From Acidiferrobacterales bacterium (lineage in GTDB: Bacteria > Pseudomonadota > Gammaproteobacteria > Acidiferrobacterales > Sulfurifustaceae): DNA of 6,169 nucleotides. The translations under genes were made by a program, and so were the position numbers. How positions within the stretch are numbered: the stretch's first letter is position 1; each line of letters begins with the position of its first letter. Location of the stretch: NCBI GenBank assembly GCA_919902095.1, contig CAKKQL010000132.1, positions 1 through 6,169 of the forward strand, in the 5' to 3' direction. Shown in pieces: positions 1 to 5,199 of this stretch. The notes beneath the pieces are model-generated. The model searched no databases. It was given only the letters and a program-made list of their open reading frames with translations, and was not told where the DNA came from.

Positions 1-26
1 GTATCTTGTACCTCGCCCCTGACTCG
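1..26 (+). repeat. Heptamer tandem repeat, copy A (cut by window edge)
   Basis: The first bases read as consecutive 7-bp units: a truncated unit ending GTATC, then TTGTACC (6-12), TCGCCCC (13-19) and the degenerate TGACTCG (20-26). TTGTATC and TTGTACC recur in the copies near 1017-1030 and 3205-3218, and TCGCCCC recurs at 3219-3225. The copy lies 7 bases beyond the rpsI stop codon, on the far side of the rplM-rpsI operon from copy B and in inverted orientation to it. More units may lie to the left of the window. Confidence 0.6.
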
Positions 27-33
27 AAGCGCG

Positions 34-429
34 CTAGCGCTTAGAGTATTGCGGACGTTTGCGCGCCTTGTGCAGGCCGTACTTCTTGCGCTCGACCGCA
101 CGCGCATCGCGCGTCACGTAGCCGGCCTTGCGCAGCGTTCCACGCAACGCCTCATCGTAATTCATGAGTGCGCGCGTGATGCCATGACGAATGGCGCCCG
201 CCTGACCGCTGGGGCCGCCGCCGTCAACGTTGATCCTGGCGTCGAACTTGCTTTCCATGTCCACGGCGACCAATGGCTGGCGTACGATCATGCGCGTGGT
301 TTCGCGCCCGAAATACTCATCGAGCGAACGGTCGTTGATACGGATTTCGCCTTTGCCGGGACGAAGATAAACGCGCGCGGTCGACGTTTTGCGCCGGCCG
401 GTGCCGTAATAAATATTCTGCTGCGCCAT
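34..429 (-). CDS. rpsI: 30S ribosomal protein S9
   Basis: This encodes small-subunit ribosomal protein S9 (uS9), whose basic C-terminal tail reaches toward the P-site tRNA in the ribosome. The 131-residue product matches the family length of about 130. It shows the family landmarks in order: the N-terminal [17 protein letters not shown] (residues 9-25), the central [19 protein letters not shown] region (about 67-84), and the C-terminal [11 protein letters not shown] tail. The ATG at 427-429 is preceded by a purine-rich AGGCAGGA ribosome-binding site about 10 nt upstream. It starts 29 nt after the rplM stop, the usual rplM-rpsI order, so the two are almost certainly cotranscribed. I see no intrinsic terminator in the 33 bases after the stop before the window ends. 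Confidence 0.98.
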   Translation of the reverse strand: MAQQNIYYGTGRRKTSTARVYLRPGKGEIRINDRSLDEYFGRETTRMIVRQPLVAVDMESKFDARINVDGGGPSGQAGAIRHGITRALMNYDEALRGTLRKAGYVTRDARAVERKKYGLHKARKRPQYSKR

Positions 430-458
430 ACCGTAATTTTCCTGCCTTCTATATATAT

Positions 459-887
459 TCAGATTTCCAGCGCCTTGGGGCTCTGGGCCTGGTGACGATG
501 TTCTCCGCCCTTGTACACCTTGAGCTTGCGGAACATCGCCCGCCCGAGCGGATTTTTCGGCAACATGCCACGCACGGCTTCCTCGATGACCTTGCCCGGG
601 ACGCGCTTGATTTTCTCTTCGAAGCTCGCCGCCTTCAGTCCGCCCTGGTAGCCGGAATAACTGTGATACAGCTTGTCTTTGGTCTTCTTGCCGGTCACGA
701 CAATCTTCTCGGCGTTAACGACGATCACGTAATCGCCGGTGTCCACGTTCGGCGTGTACTCGGGCTTGTGCTTGCCTTTAAGCCGGCGCGCGATTTCGGA
801 CGCCAGGCGACCGAGAACCTTGCCGCTGGCATCCACGATGTACCAGTCGCGCTTCACGGTTTCCGGTTTGGCTGTATAAGTCTTCAT
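459..887 (-). CDS. rplM: 50S ribosomal protein L13
   Basis: This encodes large-subunit ribosomal protein L13 (uL13), an early-assembly 23S rRNA-binding protein. The chosen start (ATG at 885-887) gives 142 residues, the same length as the E. coli protein. The sequence carries the typical [19 protein letters not shown] near the N-terminus, the central [21 protein letters not shown] region, and [20 protein letters not shown] toward the C-terminus. An in-frame ATG 17 codons upstream exists, but its extra residues are not family-like, so I rejected it. The Shine-Dalgarno is modest (GGAAC about 10 nt upstream). In E. coli, L13 represses its own operon; whether the structured leader here does the same is unknown. 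Confidence 0.97.
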   Translation of the reverse strand: MKTYTAKPETVKRDWYIVDASGKVLGRLASEIARRLKGKHKPEYTPNVDTGDYVIVVNAEKIVVTGKKTKDKLYHSYSGYQGGLKAASFEEKIKRVPGKVIEEAVRGMLPKNPLGRAMFRKLKVYKGGEHRHQAQSPKALEI

Positions 888-1082
888 TGGTGCTGTTCCA
901 GATTGATGGGCCGCCCGAGCAGTTTCCGCGTCGAGCATTCCGGGATGGAATTGTGCGATGCAGTGACCGGCCTGCCGGCGCCAGAAAGGCGCGAATGGTA
1001 CAGAAGCCAGGAGCGAGATACAAGGTACAAGAACCGAGAAAACGGCTTATTTAGAGGCACAAATTCGCCGGGGGCGAGAAGT
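888..1082 (-). other. rplM leader / upstream region
   Basis: This gene-free stretch lies upstream of rplM. It holds small inverted repeats at 967-978 (CCGGC-CT-GCCGG) and 978-992 (GCGCC-AGAAA-GGCGC), and heptamer repeat copy B. The rplM promoter should lie between about 900 and 1240, because an intrinsic terminator at 1240-1269 would stop transcripts arriving from further upstream. I found no convincing consensus promoter. The best match is TTGTAT (inside the repeat), a 17-bp spacer and TACCAT, which is weak. The conceptual reading frames across here lack family-like sequence and look like shadows. Confidence 0.4.
996..1037 (-). repeat. Heptamer tandem repeat, copy B
   Basis: Read on the minus strand, this gives consecutive 7-bp units: TCGGTTC (1031-1037), TTGTACC (1024-1030), TTGTATC (1017-1023), TCGCTCC (1010-1016), TGGCTTC (1003-1009), and a marginal sixth, TGTACCA (996-1002). 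All clear units fit T-[TCG]-G-N-N-[TC]-C. TTGTACC and TTGTATC are identical to units in copies A, C and D. The copy lies about 115 nt upstream of the rplM start codon, inside its likely leader. Its function is unknown. Confidence 0.65.
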
Positions 1083-1239
1083 GGTACAGGGAAGTACCGG
1101 TTACGGAGCCGATGGACGCAATTTGGACCGCCGAAGGTGGGCCCGATCCGCATAGCGGCGAGGGTGAGCCCCAGGGATGGGGCGAACCGCCGCTTCGCGC
1201 ATCCTGCGCTTTCGCGGCATTACTACGTCCATGTAGGAC
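1083..1239. repeat. Cluster of short GC-rich inverted repeats
   Basis: This non-coding segment is dense in small perfect hairpins: GGTAC-AGGGAA-GTACC (1083-1098), CCGC-ATA-GCGG (1148-1158), GCCCC-AGGGAT-GGGGC (1168-1183), GCGC-ATCCT-GCGC (1197-1209) and GTCC-ATGTA-GGAC (1227-1239). The GCCCC hairpin can extend into a longer imperfect stem using GCGGCG (1155-1160) against CGCCGC (1188-1193), with GT/AC pairs and a GA/GA internal step on the plus strand. No reading frame here looks protein-like. It may be a dispersed intergenic repeat or part of the rplM leader; the window alone cannot decide. Confidence 0.5.
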
Positions 1240-1269
1240 AAAAAAAAGGCGTGGCTTGGAGGCCACGCC
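1240..1269 (-). terminator. Rho-independent terminator
   Basis: On the minus strand a perfect 8-bp stem, GGCGTGGC against GCCACGCC (1262-1269 with 1248-1255), has a 6-nt loop (1256-1261). It is followed immediately by eight T residues (complement of the A-run at 1240-1247). This is a textbook intrinsic terminator. It is 270 nt beyond the ferredoxin stop codon, with a separate promoter in between, so it more likely ends a short independent transcript than only the ferredoxin mRNA. It could also serve both. Confidence 0.9.
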
Positions 1270-1390
1270 CGAACCACCACTAGGAGGATGGAGGAGCTTT
1301 ACCCGGCACCCGCCTGCTTTTGCATGCAGGCCGGCGCTGGAATTCAGTATCGATAACTTTGCAAAATCCAGACCAGCCAAGACATCGAAT
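1240..1390 (-). ncRNA. Candidate small RNA
   Basis: Three elements line up on the minus strand and define a possible transcript of about 110-150 nt. A sigma70-like promoter (1397-1424) predicts a start near 1390. A strong hairpin occupies 1303-1340, with inner stem GCCTGC/GCAGGC (1326-1331 with 1312-1317) and an outer imperfect extension. A perfect terminator closes it at 1240-1269. Between the two hairpins is a mostly unpaired linker containing CTCCTCC and CCTCC (1281-1297 region), complementary to Shine-Dalgarno sequences. That layout (hairpin, C-rich linker, terminator) resembles trans-acting sRNAs that mask ribosome-binding sites. I do not recognise a named RNA family, and no long ORF fits the transcript. 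An alternative is an extended 3' UTR of the ferredoxin gene. Confidence 0.5.
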
Positions 1391-1396
1391 ATAATA

Positions 1397-1424
1397 ATTA
1401 TCTAATATTTCGACTGATTGTCAA
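1397..1424 (-). promoter_or_regulatory. Sigma70-type promoter for the candidate sRNA
   Basis: The minus strand reads TTGACA (1419-1424, perfect -35), a 16-bp spacer, then GATAAT (1397-1402, five of six matches to TATAAT). It sits in the AT-rich part of the intergenic region, with T-rich sequence just upstream of the -35 box. The predicted start is around 1389-1390, pointing away from the ferredoxin gene toward the hairpins and terminator. No gene starts nearby on this strand, which is the main reason to propose a non-coding transcript. Confidence 0.6.
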
Positions 1425-1538
1425 GAGAACAACAAACTAAGCGACTGCGGATATCCAATGATATATATAACTAACTGTTTTTAATATGTTTAATAATTTT
1501 TGAGCCGGTAACCCAAGCTGTAAAGCGGATGACTACGA
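1425..1538. other. AT-rich intergenic segment
   Basis: This stretch between the ferredoxin stop and the minus-strand promoter is strikingly AT-rich compared with the surrounding GC-rich genes, especially 1451-1500 with its ATATATATAA and TTTAATATG runs. I see no gene, no terminator just after the ferredoxin stop, and no clear operator. It could act as an upstream activating or curved region for the promoter at 1397-1424. It could also be a relic of inserted DNA. Confidence 0.4.
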
Positions 1539-1853
1539 TCAGATTTTCAGCCGCTCAACGACCCGCCCGTGGAGCAAATGCTGGTCGATGATCGCGTCAA
1601 TATCTTCGCGATCAACATAGGTGTACCAGGTTCCTTCCGGGTAAATCACCACCACCGGCCCCTCCGCGCAGCGGTCGAGACAGCCGGCGCTGTTCACGCG
1701 CACGCCGCCCTTGCCATCCAGTCCCAACGCCTTGATCCGTTCCTTGGCGTAATCGCGCATCGTCTGGGCATCGTGGTTGGCACAGCAGGCGGAACCGTCG
1801 TCGCGCCGGTTCACGCAGAAGAACACATGGTGGCGATAGTAAGGAGCAGACAT
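1539..1853 (-). CDS. Thioredoxin-fold [2Fe-2S] ferredoxin
   Basis: This encodes a small soluble electron carrier of the thioredoxin-like [2Fe-2S] ferredoxin family (related to NuoE-type domains and COG3411). With the start at 1851-1853 the protein has 104 residues. Visible cluster-ligand candidates are Cys13 (in HHVFFCVN), Cys23 or Cys24 (GSACC), Cys58 and Cys62 (NSAGCLDRCAEGP), the expected C-x(10)-C...C-x3-C arrangement. VVVIYPEGTWYTYV then follows, as is typical of the family. Longer in-frame starts back to 1961 add residues unlike the family, so I chose the ATG just before YYRHHVFFC. No good Shine-Dalgarno precedes this ATG. The gene is divergent from the GlcF-like gene and may share control with it. 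Its redox partner is not known from the sequence. Confidence 0.88.
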   Translation of the reverse strand: MSAPYYRHHVFFCVNRRDDGSACCANHDAQTMRDYAKERIKALGLDGKGGVRVNSAGCLDRCAEGPVVVIYPEGTWYTYVDREDIDAIIDQHLLHGRVVERLKI

Positions 1854-1954
1854 GGCGGTATTCAGTCGGGCGGACAACAACCTGTGCCCAAGAACATAGC
1901 ACATAAAACTGCCGAACTTCTGAAATCGCGCGTGTTTTTTGTGAAGATACGCCA
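1854..1954. promoter_or_regulatory. Divergent intergenic region, ferredoxin / GlcF-like gene
   Basis: These 101 bases must contain the start signals for two divergent genes. On the minus strand an extended -10-like TGCTATGTT occurs (in the complement of 1894-1902), but it lacks a well-spaced -35. On the plus strand CATAAA (about 1901-1906) is a weak -10 candidate. I see no clear operator palindrome. Both genes have poor ribosome-binding sites. Confidence 0.3.
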
Positions 1955-3238
1955 ATGTCACTGATCACAAACAATCCGCCTGCGCCGGACAAAACCCTTC
2001 TCGGGGCAGAACGCTGCGTGGCCTGCGGTCTGTGTCTGCCGGCCTGTCCCACTTATCGTCTGACGCAAAATGAAGCCGAGTCGCCCCGTGGACGCATCGC
2101 CCTCATGCGCGCACTCGCACATGGGGATCTCGCGCCCGGGACCAAACTGGAACAACACCTGCAACACTGTCTCGTCTGCCGCGCCTGCGAAAAGGTCTGT
2201 CCGTCTTACGTCCCTTATGGACAACTGATTGACGCCGCACGGGCGGCAATGGCTGTTCGCGGAACTGCAACGCCGGCACGCAGAATGAGCCAGCGCTTTC
2301 TTGACCGGCTGATCGGCAATCCCGGCACATTGTTTCGTATTGGCAAATTGCTTTATCGCTACCAGCGCAGCGGCCTGCAGCGCCTGCTGCGCGTCAGCGG
2401 TCTGCTCCGGCTGGCGGGCCTTGCAAAACTGGATGCCATGCTGCCGGTACTTCCGGCGCCAAAACGGCTGCAACCGTTTTATCCCGCTCGCGGTCCCCGA
2501 AAAGGCAGGGTCTTTCTCTTCGTTGGCTGCGTCGCGCAATTTGCCGATCTCAAAACCCATGAGGCGGCACTGCAGCTGCTGACCGCGCTCGGCTATGACG
2601 TCCAGGTGCCGCGGGAACAGGGTTGCTGCGGGGCAGCGCATCTGCACGCGGGCGAGACGGGAAAAGCGGGCGACCTGATGCGCCGCAATCTCGGGGCATT
2701 CGGTACTACCACCGAAACCATTCTCACCACCGCCAGCGGCTGCGGGGCGGTGCTGCGTGAATATGGAATGCATCTTCCGGATTCCGTTGCCGGTTCGTTT
2801 GGCGGACGCGTAATGGATATCAGCGAGTTTTTGGCGCGCGCGAACTGGTCGCGCCTGACGTTACAGCCCCTGCCCGAACGCATCGCCGTGCATGATCCCT
2901 GCACCCTGGCGAACGTGTTGCGCCAGGAAAAAGCACCCTATGCATTACTCAAGATGATTCCACAGGCCGAGATCGTGCCGCTGGCGGAGAATTCGCTTTG
3001 CTGCGGCGGCGCCGGTACGTACCCCTTGACCCAACCGGAAATGGCCGCGCGGCTGCGCGTGGACAAGCTCCGGCACATCAAATCAACGATGCCGGCGATC
3101 CTGGCCACATCGAATATCGGCTGTGCCTTGCACCTTGCGGCCGGTCTGCGCGAAACCGGACTGGATATTGAGGTGGTGCATCCGGTCGTGCTGCTCGCAC
3201 GACAGGTACAAGATACAAGGGGCGAGATGCGAGAGTAA
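1955..3238 (+). CDS. glcF: GlcF-like glycolate/2-hydroxyacid oxidase iron-sulfur subunit
   Basis: This is probably the iron-sulfur subunit of a glycolate (or related 2-hydroxyacid) oxidase, passing electrons from the flavoprotein subunits toward quinone at the membrane. The 427-residue protein has two 4Fe-4S motifs, CVACGLCLPACP (Cys21, 24, 27, 31) and CLVCRACEKVCP (Cys72, 75, 78, 82). Two CCG domains follow: FVGC (Cys192) with GCCGAAH (Cys224-225), and HDPC (Cys316) with LCCGGAG (Cys349-350). Two ferredoxin sites plus two CCG domains at about 400 residues fits GlcF rather than the shorter LutA/LldE proteins. No glcD or glcE lies in the window, so the partner and exact substrate are inferred. 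The last residues (VQDTRGEMRE) are encoded by heptamer repeat copy C and look like a recent extension. The start ATG has only a weak GAAG upstream. coq7 follows after 53 nt. Confidence 0.82.
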   Translation: MSLITNNPPAPDKTLLGAERCVACGLCLPACPTYRLTQNEAESPRGRIALMRALAHGDLAPGTKLEQHLQHCLVCRACEKVCPSYVPYGQLIDAARAAMAVRGTATPARRMSQRFLDRLIGNPGTLFRIGKLLYRYQRSGLQRLLRVSGLLRLAGLAKLDAMLPVLPAPKRLQPFYPARGPRKGRVFLFVGCVAQFADLKTHEAALQLLTALGYDVQVPREQGCCGAAHLHAGETGKAGDLMRRNLGAFGTTTETILTTASGCGAVLREYGMHLPDSVAGSFGGRVMDISEFLARANWSRLTLQPLPERIAVHDPCTLANVLRQEKAPYALLKMIPQAEIVPLAENSLCCGGAGTYPLTQPEMAARLRVDKLRHIKSTMPAILATSNIGCALHLAAGLRETGLDIEVVHPVVLLARQVQDTRGEMRE

Positions 3239-3239
3239 A
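3205..3239 (-). repeat. Heptamer tandem repeat, copy C (inside the glcF 3' end)
   Basis: Read on the minus strand, the units are TCGCATC (3226-3232), TCGCCCC (3219-3225), TTGTATC (3212-3218) and TTGTACC (3205-3211), with a degenerate TTTACTC (3233-3239) at the outer end. The array overlaps the final ten or so codons and the stop codon (3236-3238) of the GlcF-like gene. It is inverted relative to copy D, 17-50 bases downstream. Confidence 0.7.
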
Positions 3240-3287
3240 AGCTTCCGCCCACCCCTTGCCTCTTGTTCCTCGTACCTTGTATCTTGG
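3210..3287. repeat. Inverted repeat formed by heptamer copies C and D
   Basis: CAAGATACAAGG at 3210-3221 is perfectly complementary to CCTTGTATCTTG at 3276-3287. After a 2-base mismatch the pairing resumes for four bases (CGAG with CTCG), giving about 16 of 18 paired positions. The loop between the arms is roughly 40 nt and includes the GlcF stop codon. There is no T-run after the right arm, so it is not an intrinsic terminator. In an mRNA spanning both genes it would place the coq7 start region in a stem. Confidence 0.6.
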
Positions 3288-3290
3288 TTC
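3256..3290 (+). repeat. Heptamer tandem repeat, copy D (abutting the coq7 start)
   Basis: Five consecutive 7-bp units read on the plus strand: TTGCCTC (3256-3262), TTGTTCC (3263-3269), TCGTACC (3270-3276), TTGTATC (3277-3283) and TTGGTTC (3284-3290). A single C then separates the array from the coq7 ATG at 3292. All five fit T-[TC]-G-N-N-[TC]-C. The array fills the position where a Shine-Dalgarno would normally be. Confidence 0.72.
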
Positions 3291-3291
3291 C

Positions 3292-3936
3292 ATGACCGCC
3301 CGCACCTACACGCCCTTCGATCAGCTGCTCGGTGGCCTGGATCAGGCCCTGCGCACGGTCCTCGGCCCGCCACCCGAGGCGCAGCGGCCCAATCCCGCCG
3401 CGGCCATGCCCGAGGCCAATCTCGATGCCGCCCAGCGCGAACTGGCGGCGCGCCTGATGCGCATCAACCACGCCGGCGAGATCTGCGCCCAGGCGCTCTA
3501 TCAGGGCCAGGCGCTGACCGCGCAATTGCCCAACGTGCGCGACAAGATGGAACAGGCTGCGGCCGAGGAGAACGACCACCTTGCCTGGACTGCCGAGCGC
3601 CTCCGCGAGCTCGGCTCGCACACGAGCTACCTTAATCCGCTCTGGTACGCCGGCTCCTTTGCCATCGGCGCGACCGCGGGGCTTGCCGGCGACAAGTGGA
3701 GCCTCGGGTTTGTGGCCGAGACCGAGCGGCAAGTAGTGAAACACCTTGATGGCCACCTCGAACGGCTGGCGCCATCCGACAAAAAGAGCCGCGTGATTCT
3801 CGATCAGATGCGCGACGACGAGGGCCGTCATGCCACGGTTGCGCTCGAGGCTGGCGCCGCCCCGTTGCCAGATATCATTCGGCGGCTGATGCAGCTCACA
3901 TCGAAAGTCTTAACCACGACGGCATACCGGCTGTAG
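3292..3936 (+). CDS. coq7: 3-demethoxyubiquinol 3-hydroxylase (Coq7)
   Basis: This is a di-iron monooxygenase of the Coq7 family, a peripheral membrane enzyme that hydroxylates the demethoxyubiquinone intermediate in ubiquinone synthesis. The 214-residue protein matches the usual length. Di-iron ligand candidates are in order: Glu63 (INHAGE), Glu93 with His96 (EENDH), Glu145 (AETERQ), and Glu177 with His180 (DEGRH). The hydrophobic segment around residues 117-133 (LWYAGSFAIGATAGLAG) is characteristic. I chose ATG 3292 because MTARTYTPFDQLLGGLDQALRT matches the conserved family N-terminus. An in-frame ATG at 3256 would add only repeat-encoded residues. No Shine-Dalgarno is visible. It may be cotranscribed with the GlcF-like gene. 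Its presence implies aerobic, ubiquinone-based respiration. Confidence 0.95.
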   Translation: MTARTYTPFDQLLGGLDQALRTVLGPPPEAQRPNPAAAMPEANLDAAQRELAARLMRINHAGEICAQALYQGQALTAQLPNVRDKMEQAAAEENDHLAWTAERLRELGSHTSYLNPLWYAGSFAIGATAGLAGDKWSLGFVAETERQVVKHLDGHLERLAPSDKKSRVILDQMRDDEGRHATVALEAGAAPLPDIIRRLMQLTSKVLTTTAYRL

Positions 3937-4105
3937 CGGCGTACCCGGGAATTTGCGACGCCCTTGCCCGCTTCTCCATGGATAGCCGATACCGGATTCC
4001 GTTTCTTGGCTCTCCATATAGAACACGCGCCCAACAGGAACGATACGCACGAAAGTCGGGCGCGCATGCCAACTGGCGCGCAAACTCCGGATTCTGAGCC
4101 TGACA

Positions 4106-5179
4106 ATGCGCATTGCATGGATCATCGACTCCAATAACGCCGGGTGGCATCCCTCTGAGCAGGTTTGCCAGTCCCATGCGGCTAGCATGCGATTACGCGT
4201 GGCCATTCCGTCCCGTGCGCTTTCTGCCCGTGGCTATGACACATGCATATTTTCGCCCGCTTTAAGCGATGAACTGGTACGCAACTTCAGCTGCAAGGAT
4301 ATAGACATAGCGGTCTTCGCAAAGCTGGCCAATGCCGATGTGACCGCTTTCAGGAAACGCGCCGCCCTCTGGCTCAAGTTGGCCGACATACTGAAACGCG
4401 GGGGAGTCCGTATCGTCGCCGACGTCTGCGACAACCACTTCGGCGATTACCGCGGGGATTACCTGCGCACGCTTTGCGCGATGGCAGACGTGATCACCGT
4501 CAATACACCGACGATGGGCAACATCGCCCAACAACACACCGGACGCCAGGCAAGCGTGTGCAGCGATCCCGTTGAAGGGGCGAAAATGCCGCCACGGTTC
4601 TCTCCCGGCGCCAGACTGCGCGTCCTGTGGTTTGGACACCAATCCAACCTCAGGTCTTGCGCGCACGCATTACCGGAGTTTCTGCGCCTCGTGGAGCATT
4701 TCGATATCGAACTTCATCTGGTGACCGCAGCAAACCAGGGGGCGGAAGATATCTGCGCGCAAATCAACCGACAGCTCGCGCCGCGCGCCAGCGTACGCTT
4801 CACGGCTTGGGACCTTAACGTGATGCAGCCCGCCTTCGCACAATGCGACTTGGTTATCATACCCAGCCTGCCTGAACACCAGGCGAAGGTCGCACAGAGC
4901 GCGAACCGGCTGATTGAATCGCTATGGGCGGGACGCACTGTCGTTGCTCATCCGATTGCCAGTTATCAGGAATTTTCCGGTTTCTGCTATCTTGGGACGA
5001 ACCTGGCGCACGGGGTCTTGCGGGCAATTGAGCATCGGGATGAAACGATTCGCCGCATCGAGCGCGGCCAGGCCTACATCGAGGCACAATACACCCCGGA
5101 AAAAATCGCCGACCAGTGGGAGTCTGCCTTAAACCAGGCGCATCGCCTCTCAACCTCGCCGGCTGCCGATCCAACCTGA
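4106..5179 (+). CDS. Putative GT-B-type glycosyltransferase
   Basis: This 357-residue protein looks like a retaining GT-B fold glycosyltransferase (GT4-like), which would move a sugar from a nucleotide-sugar donor to a glycan or lipid acceptor. The N-terminal half shows RLRVAIPSRALSARGYD (about residues 29-45), then ADVCDNHFGDYR (about 105-116) and NTPTMG, features I associate with surface-polysaccharide transferases. The C-terminal Rossmann half starts around RVLWFGHQSNL (172-182) and has the donor-site-like NRLIESLWAGRTVVAHP (267-283) with Glu271. There is no signal peptide or obvious membrane segment. The first residues (MRIAWIIDSNNAGWHPSEQ) support the start; the ribosome-binding site is weak. 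It stands 169 nt after coq7 without other polysaccharide genes nearby, so its acceptor cannot be inferred. Confidence 0.7.
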   Translation: MRIAWIIDSNNAGWHPSEQVCQSHAASMRLRVAIPSRALSARGYDTCIFSPALSDELVRNFSCKDIDIAVFAKLANADVTAFRKRAALWLKLADILKRGGVRIVADVCDNHFGDYRGDYLRTLCAMADVITVNTPTMGNIAQQHTGRQASVCSDPVEGAKMPPRFSPGARLRVLWFGHQSNLRSCAHALPEFLRLVEHFDIELHLVTAANQGAEDICAQINRQLAPRASVRFTAWDLNVMQPAFAQCDLVIIPSLPEHQAKVAQSANRLIESLWAGRTVVAHPIASYQEFSGFCYLGTNLAHGVLRAIEHRDETIRRIERGQAYIEAQYTPEKIADQWESALNQAHRLSTSPAADPT

Positions 5180-5199
5180 ATCACCAGTGGGCCGGGGCC

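Noticed and set aside
888..938. 17-residue N-terminal extension of L13
   Set aside because: The shorter start gives the standard 142-residue protein beginning [11 protein letters not shown]; the extension is not conserved in the family as I know it.
492..1283. Plus-strand 263-codon open frame
   Set aside because: It is antisense to rplM through its first half and then crosses the non-coding hairpin region. It shows no family-like motifs, so it is a shadow of GC-rich coding sequence.
1288..1356. A plus-strand 22-codon mini-ORF (begins MEELYPAP, contains CFC) directly after AGGAGG
   Set aside because: The AGGAGG touches the ATG with no spacer, which is not a usable distance, and the opposite strand has the better promoter and terminator. 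The purine run is more simply the complement of the sRNA's C-rich linker.
1051..1380. Minus-strand 109-codon open frame upstream of rplM
   Set aside because: It runs straight through the terminator, the sRNA hairpin and the small-hairpin block. Its composition is low-complexity Gly/Ser/Pro and it has no recognisable domain.
1854..1961. 36-residue N-terminal extension of the ferredoxin
   Set aside because: It would overlap the divergent GlcF-like start, and family members begin a few residues before HHVFFC.
3937..4105. Promoter or small gene before the glycosyltransferase gene
   Set aside because: TATAGA (4017-4022) could be a -10 box, but no -35 is properly spaced, and no reading frame there looks real.
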